Part shown: piece after piece, positions 49,663 to 53,212 of the stretch
Layout of the letters: every line of letters begins with the position of its first letter
Position numbering within the stretch: the first letter of the stretch is position 1
Origin: Treponema sp.
Lineage (GTDB): Bacteria > Spirochaetota > Spirochaetia > Treponematales > Breznakiellaceae
Length of the DNA stretch: 53,212 nt
NCBI GenBank assembly: GCA_003245635.1
Contig: QKCO01000068.1
Span: 1 to 53,212 of the forward strand
Direction: 5' to 3'
Notes under the pieces: generated by a model
The model's database searches: none
What the model was told of the DNA's origin: nothing
What the model saw: only the letters and a program-made list of their open reading frames with translations
Position numbers and translations under genes: made by a program

Positions 49663-50967
49663 ATGATACGAGCGAGTTTCACGAAAGCGGCAACCGCGGC
49701 CGGACTGGTGTTCCTTTCCGCCTGCGGACTCGCCGCTCAGGCGGCCCCGCAGGCGGCCTCGGATGCGGAACGGGTGTTCGCGCCCTTCGTTTCCCGCATC
49801 GCGGCGGTCGAGAAGGAAGGGACCGTTTCCCTCACCTGGCTCGATTCGCGCGACGCGGCCGGATCGGTGTTCGTATTCAGATCGAAAACGGCGATCGACG
49901 CCGCGGCCCTTTCCGGCTCGAAGCCGCTCGCGGAAGTGCCTTTCGGGGCGCAAAGCTTCATCGACAAGCCGCCGGAAGCCTCTCTTTGGCATTATTTCAT
50001 CGCGGCTTCCGACGATACGGGGCGGCGCTTCGACGTCGTGCTGCCCTACGGCAACAGCATCGACGTCCGCGTCGGCGCTCCCGCCGCCTCCGCGGCCAAG
50101 CAGCCGGCCCCCGCTCCCGCCGGGATCGCGGCTGCCAAACGCATCTCCGGCGTCGCCGCCGAGGTGAAGGGCGATTCGGTGCGCGTCTCCTTCCGGGCCG
50201 ACCCGTCGGTTTCGAACGTCCTGGTCTACCGGAGCGCGTCGGCGCTGACCGGCATGCAGGACCTCCTGGACGCGGTCATCGTGCAGGCCGCCCCGGCCGG
50301 CTCCGAGCCCGTCGTCGACTACCCGGTTCCGGGAATAGGCTACTACTACGCGCTGGTGCCGGAGGAAGACCTCAAGACGGGCAGGATCTCCATAGAGCCG
50401 GGAATCAACGCGACGACCGTTCCCGTAGAAGTGCCCGCCGGCCGCTACCGGGTCGGCCTGCCCGGCCCGCCCAGCGACATCCGCTCCATGCCCCTTCCGC
50501 TCATCTCGCTCGACGCCGCGATGCCCACGGGCAGCGTCGGCCCCCAGCCGCCGGCGAACCCCGTCGAGCTCAGCCCCGCGGCCGCGAAGGCGGTCGCCGA
50601 ACTCATCAAGGGCGCGAAGCCGGCCAAATTTCCCGAGCGGCGCCCGCGGGCCTTTCCCCAGGATCTTGAAACCCCGAGCGGAGGCGAGGAATACGCGCTC
50701 CGATCGATCGTCCAGGGCCCCTTCGCCAAGAAGGACTGGACCGAATCGGCGCGGCAGATCGCGCGCTACCTGTCGCTCTCCCGCAGCCCGGCTTCGGAGG
50801 CGCGGGCCCATTACTACCTGGGCCAGTCGTTCTTCTTCTCGGGCCGCTATTCGGAAGCTCTGTTCGAATTTCTTCTGGCGCAGTCGCAGTACTACGCGGA
50901 AGGCCAGGAATGGATAGACGCGATCCTCCCGCGCCTGCGCGCCGGGACCGCTAGCGCAAGTTCCTGA
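49663..50967 (+). CDS. Putative lipoprotein with FN3-like domains and a C-terminal TPR
   Basis: 434 residues. The signal sequence AATAAGLVFLSACG has a spirochaete-type lipobox (LSAC), with a lipidated Cys near residue 21; cleavage by signal peptidase I after AQA is the alternative. Residues about 35-125 and 145-225 look like two fibronectin-III-type domains, each with the V-x-L/V-x-W/F pattern (GTVSLTWLDSRD, DSVRVSFRADPS) and a later YYYAL or WHYFIA strand. A Pro-rich linker follows, and the last 90 residues contain a TPR-like helix pair (ARAHYYLGQSFFFSGRYSEALFEFLLAQ). Its 3' end overlaps the convergent TPR gene by 17 bp. Confidence 0.72.
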   Translation: MIRASFTKAATAAGLVFLSACGLAAQAAPQAASDAERVFAPFVSRIAAVEKEGTVSLTWLDSRDAAGSVFVFRSKTAIDAAALSGSKPLAEVPFGAQSFIDKPPEASLWHYFIAASDDTGRRFDVVLPYGNSIDVRVGAPAASAAKQPAPAPAGIAAAKRISGVAAEVKGDSVRVSFRADPSVSNVLVYRSASALTGMQDLLDAVIVQAAPAGSEPVVDYPVPGIGYYYALVPEEDLKTGRISIEPGINATTVPVEVPAGRYRVGLPGPPSDIRSMPLPLISLDAAMPTGSVGPQPPANPVELSPAAAKAVAELIKGAKPAKFPERRPRAFPQDLETPSGGEEYALRSIVQGPFAKKDWTESARQIARYLSLSRSPASEARAHYYLGQSFFFSGRYSEALFEFLLAQSQYYAEGQEWIDAILPRLRAGTASASS

Positions 50968-52945
50968 GCAGGAAGCGCAGCTCCGGATCAGCGGACGGGG
51001 CCGCCGGAACCGCGGCCCCGGACTTCGCTTCGTCCTTCTTCAACACGAACGCTTCGTCGCCTTCGGATATGCGGTCGAAGAAGCCGCTGCGCACGAGCGT
51101 GCCCGCCGAGATATCTTCGTCAGCTTCCTCTACGGAGAGCGAGCCGGTCACGTCCGCGTCGGCGTACGCGACCCCGACCCCTTCGGCCTTCGTGAGGACG
51201 CTGCCCTTTTTGACGATCTCAAGAGCCATGCCTTTCTCGACGCCGTTCGCTCTGCCCTTGTCGATCAAGGCGCTGCCCGCTTTTCTGGAGATGAGCCGCG
51301 CGCGCAGCGGCAGGGCGGAGGTCAGGAGTTCGACCGTCTTCCGGGAAGCGTTCCGCAGCCGGTCCGGGCCGGTCCGGAACGCGCTGAATTCGGCGGCCGC
51401 CGAACCGGTGCGCGCAACGAACAGGGAGCCGGCAAGCGATAGGTCCCGCTCGCTTTCGGTGGCGGAAACCACCATAAAATAATCGGCGCCCGCTTCCCGC
51501 GCCGCGCGGAACGCGCTCGAGAAGGAGGGCTGCTCGACGGGAATGGCGAGCGACGCGACGTTCCCGTCGTGCGTGAGCAAGTCCCGTATATACAGGGAGG
51601 CGATGCGGCCGGCATCCGCATGCTTGACCGCGGACTGGCCCGCGATGGAGACGACCGCGATCTTCCAATGCCGGGACTCGAGCGCGGTCGCGTCGACGTT
51701 CCAGCGCCGGGGAAGCGCGTCGGCGAGCAGAGAATCGTAGGTCTCCACCGCATCGTTGACGACGCGGTCGGCCTTCCCGAGCTCCTGAAGGAAACGCAGC
51801 TCCGCCAGCTGGCGGGCGGGAAAGCCGAGCGTCCGCAGGAGATCCGCGAAGGAAGCGCGGGCCGCCTTGGAATACGGGTCTATGCGCAGGGCGCGGCGGT
51901 ACTCGAACAGAGCCTGATCCGACAGGTTGCGCGAACGGTAGTCCGCCGCGCGGTCGAGATGGTAGGCGGCCCAGCGAGCGCGCTCGGGGGTTTCAGCCGC
52001 CGTCGTTTCGATCAGCAGGTCCTCGAGCGCGCAGCGCGAGAACTCGTCGCCGGGGCTGACCGACAGTGCTGAGGCCAGGATCGAGCGAGCCTCCGCCGCG
52101 CGGCCCAGGCGCGCGTAGGCGAGCCCCTTCAGGTACCAGGCCGACGCGTCGCTGCGGTCGGCGGCGATCGACGCGTCGGCGAGCCGAGCGGCTTCCTCCC
52201 ACTCGCCGGACCGGTAGCGGACCTGCGCCAGGAGAGAACGCGCCGGCGCGTAGCCGGGCTTCAGATTCAGGGCGAAGACGAGGGACGCGGCCGCGGCGTC
52301 CAGCCGCCCTGCGGCGGCGTCGAGGTACGCCGCGTAGTAGCGGACGCGGTGGTCGTCCGGATGCGTTTCGATCGCGCGCGCGGCGTAGGACCGTGCGCCT
52401 TCGGCGTCCCCGAGCGAGCCGAGCACGAGGGCGAGCGAAAGCAGCGCCCGGCGGTCGTCGGGGTAGCGCCGGGCAGCCTCGCGGTAGCGCGTCGCCGCCT
52501 CGCCCGCCTTGCCGCGGGCGATGTCGAGCTCCGCGGCGGCGAAGAGCGCTTCCCTGTTGTACGGTTCCCGCGCCAGCGTATCGCGGACGAGGGAGTCGGC
52601 GCCCTTGAGATCGCCCATGGCGATGAGGATGAAGGCCTCGAGGTTGGCCAAGGAAGCGGAAGACCGCGAAAGGGCGCGGGCGCGCTTGACGTAGGAGAGC
52701 GCCTGATCGAATTCGCCCAGGGAATAGAAGCATTCGGCCAGATACGCCACGGGCTCCGCGTACGCGGGATTGACGCGCAGCGATTCGAGGAAGGACTCCA
52801 TCGCCTCGTAGTAGCGCTCCTCGGCGAAGGCGGCCTTGCCGGCCTCGAAGAAGGAGGAAGCGCTCTGGGCGAAGGAGAGGAAAGGTGCGGCGACGAGGCA
52901 GACGAGAACCAGAAAGCGCTTCGGAACTCCCGTCCGCAACCTCAT
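50951..52945 (-). CDS. Exported TPR protein
   Basis: 664 residues. Signal peptide FLVLVCLVAAPFLSFA, cleavage before QSASS. About ten TPR units fill residues 28-370 (for example YYEAMESFLESLRVNPAYAEPVAYLAECFYSLGEFDQAL, with the W/Y-G-A-P spacing of TPRs). The C-terminal part (about 400-640) is mixed alpha/beta with KIAVVSIAGQS and a later SRKAGSALIDKGRANGVEKGM segment, like periplasmic lipoprotein-assembly or stress proteins, but I recognise no family. The ATG overlaps the upstream CorC-type gene by 4 bp (ATGA). It presumably organises protein complexes in the periplasm. Confidence 0.8.
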   Translation of the reverse strand: MRLRTGVPKRFLVLVCLVAAPFLSFAQSASSFFEAGKAAFAEERYYEAMESFLESLRVNPAYAEPVAYLAECFYSLGEFDQALSYVKRARALSRSSASLANLEAFILIAMGDLKGADSLVRDTLAREPYNREALFAAAELDIARGKAGEAATRYREAARRYPDDRRALLSLALVLGSLGDAEGARSYAARAIETHPDDHRVRYYAAYLDAAAGRLDAAAASLVFALNLKPGYAPARSLLAQVRYRSGEWEEAARLADASIAADRSDASAWYLKGLAYARLGRAAEARSILASALSVSPGDEFSRCALEDLLIETTAAETPERARWAAYHLDRAADYRSRNLSDQALFEYRRALRIDPYSKAARASFADLLRTLGFPARQLAELRFLQELGKADRVVNDAVETYDSLLADALPRRWNVDATALESRHWKIAVVSIAGQSAVKHADAGRIASLYIRDLLTHDGNVASLAIPVEQPSFSSAFRAAREAGADYFMVVSATESERDLSLAGSLFVARTGSAAAEFSAFRTGPDRLRNASRKTVELLTSALPLRARLISRKAGSALIDKGRANGVEKGMALEIVKKGSVLTKAEGVGVAYADADVTGSLSVEEADEDISAGTLVRSGFFDRISEGDEAFVLKKDEAKSGAAVPAAPSADPELRFLLRNLR

Positions 52946-53212
52946 GTCCGTTCGCCCCGGTTGAGGATGATCTTCACCGTATTGATCTTGTGGCCGTCCA
53001 TATCCTGGATGATGAAGTCATGGCCGGCGAAGCTCGCCTTCTCGTACTTGACCGGAATCTTGCCGAAAAGATCGAACACGAAGCCGCCGAGGGTATCGAA
53101 GTCCTCGCTGGGAAGCTCGAGCGCGAGCTCCTCGGACAAGTCCTCCAGGTTAACCCGGGCATCGCAGAGGTACACGCCGTCCCCGATCTGGAGGATGTCC
53201 TCGCGCTCGTTG
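52942..53212 (-). CDS. CorC/HlyC-type transporter-associated protein, 5' part outside window
   Basis: Only the last 89 codons are present; the frame is open to the right edge. The sequence DVGVYLCDARVNLEDL-like opening (here DGVYLCDARVNLEDL), then LPSEDFDTLGGFVFDLFGKIP, with the closing DMDGHKINTVKIIL, is the CorC_HlyC domain found at the C-terminus of DUF21/CBS-pair proteins (TlyC, CorC, YtfL). These act in magnesium or cobalt transport or as membrane-bound hemolysin-like proteins. Neither the CBS domains nor membrane segments can be seen here. The GTG at 53175 is internal, not the start. Confidence 0.88.
   Translation of the reverse strand, partial: NEREDILQIGDGVYLCDARVNLEDLSEELALELPSEDFDTLGGFVFDLFGKIPVKYEKASFAGHDFIIQDMDGHKINTVKIILNRGERT

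Noticed and set aside
1-53212. CRISPR array next to the Cas2-like gene or elsewhere
   Set aside because: No regularly spaced direct repeats were seen; the only repeat is the paired inverted element near 18 kb.

Overview
The window is about 53 kb of GC-rich, gene-dense bacterial chromosome. The best fit is a free-living or host-associated anaerobic spirochaete of the Treponema/Spirochaetales type. The reasons are the class III ribonucleotide reductase set, the McsA-McsB-ClpC group, LolCDE-like transporter genes, secreted TPR and PEGA proteins, and a tRNA gene without an encoded CCA. This placement is inferred from gene content; there is no rRNA gene. The window holds no phage, insertion sequence or CRISPR array, and most genes are packed into operons with 4- or 8-bp overlaps.

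Left part (1-10.7 kb): the 3' portion of lon; a family-4 glycosyltransferase on the other strand; then nrdR-nrdD-(glycyl-radical/glutaredoxin protein)-nrdG. In this cluster the anaerobic reductase is split: the large protein ends after its zinc site, and the glycyl-radical motif lies in a separate 174-residue protein fused to a thioredoxin-fold CPAC domain. This is the most unusual item in the window. A DUF2934 gene, a CAU tRNA with its own promoter and terminator, and a 952-residue ATPase/TPR protein follow on the minus strand.

Middle part (10.7-33.6 kb): a promoter-terminator unit that could be a small RNA or an attenuated leader, whose loop copies the anti-Shine-Dalgarno tail of 16S rRNA; ornithine carbamoyltransferase; a small exported protein; an M24 peptidase; a DHH phosphoesterase; a sigma-factor-like protein whose ribosome binding site lies in a hairpin; rdgB; an ArsB/NhaD-type transporter; a small membrane export protein; an inverted-repeat element; a UvrD/Rep helicase; a ROK regulator-MFS-sialidase-fold operon; a sensor histidine kinase divergent from a 2-hydroxyacid dehydrogenase; an MrfA/MrfB-type DNA-repair pair separated by a DUF554 gene; glgC; and a diguanylate cyclase.

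Right part (33.6-53.2 kb): a minus-strand run of 14 genes from 49584 down to 33569. It covers an orphan Cas2-like protein, prfB with its programmed frameshift, a PEGA protein, ftsY, a repeat protein, LolCDE-like genes, mcsA, a degenerate mcsB and clpC. After a 56-bp hairpin gap come an FAH-family enzyme, avtA and a class V aminotransferase. A putative lipoprotein, a TPR protein and the end of a CorC/HlyC-type protein finish the window. Several genes, including the first gene of this run, have a -10 box 6-8 bases before the ATG and no Shine-Dalgarno sequence, which points to leaderless mRNAs.
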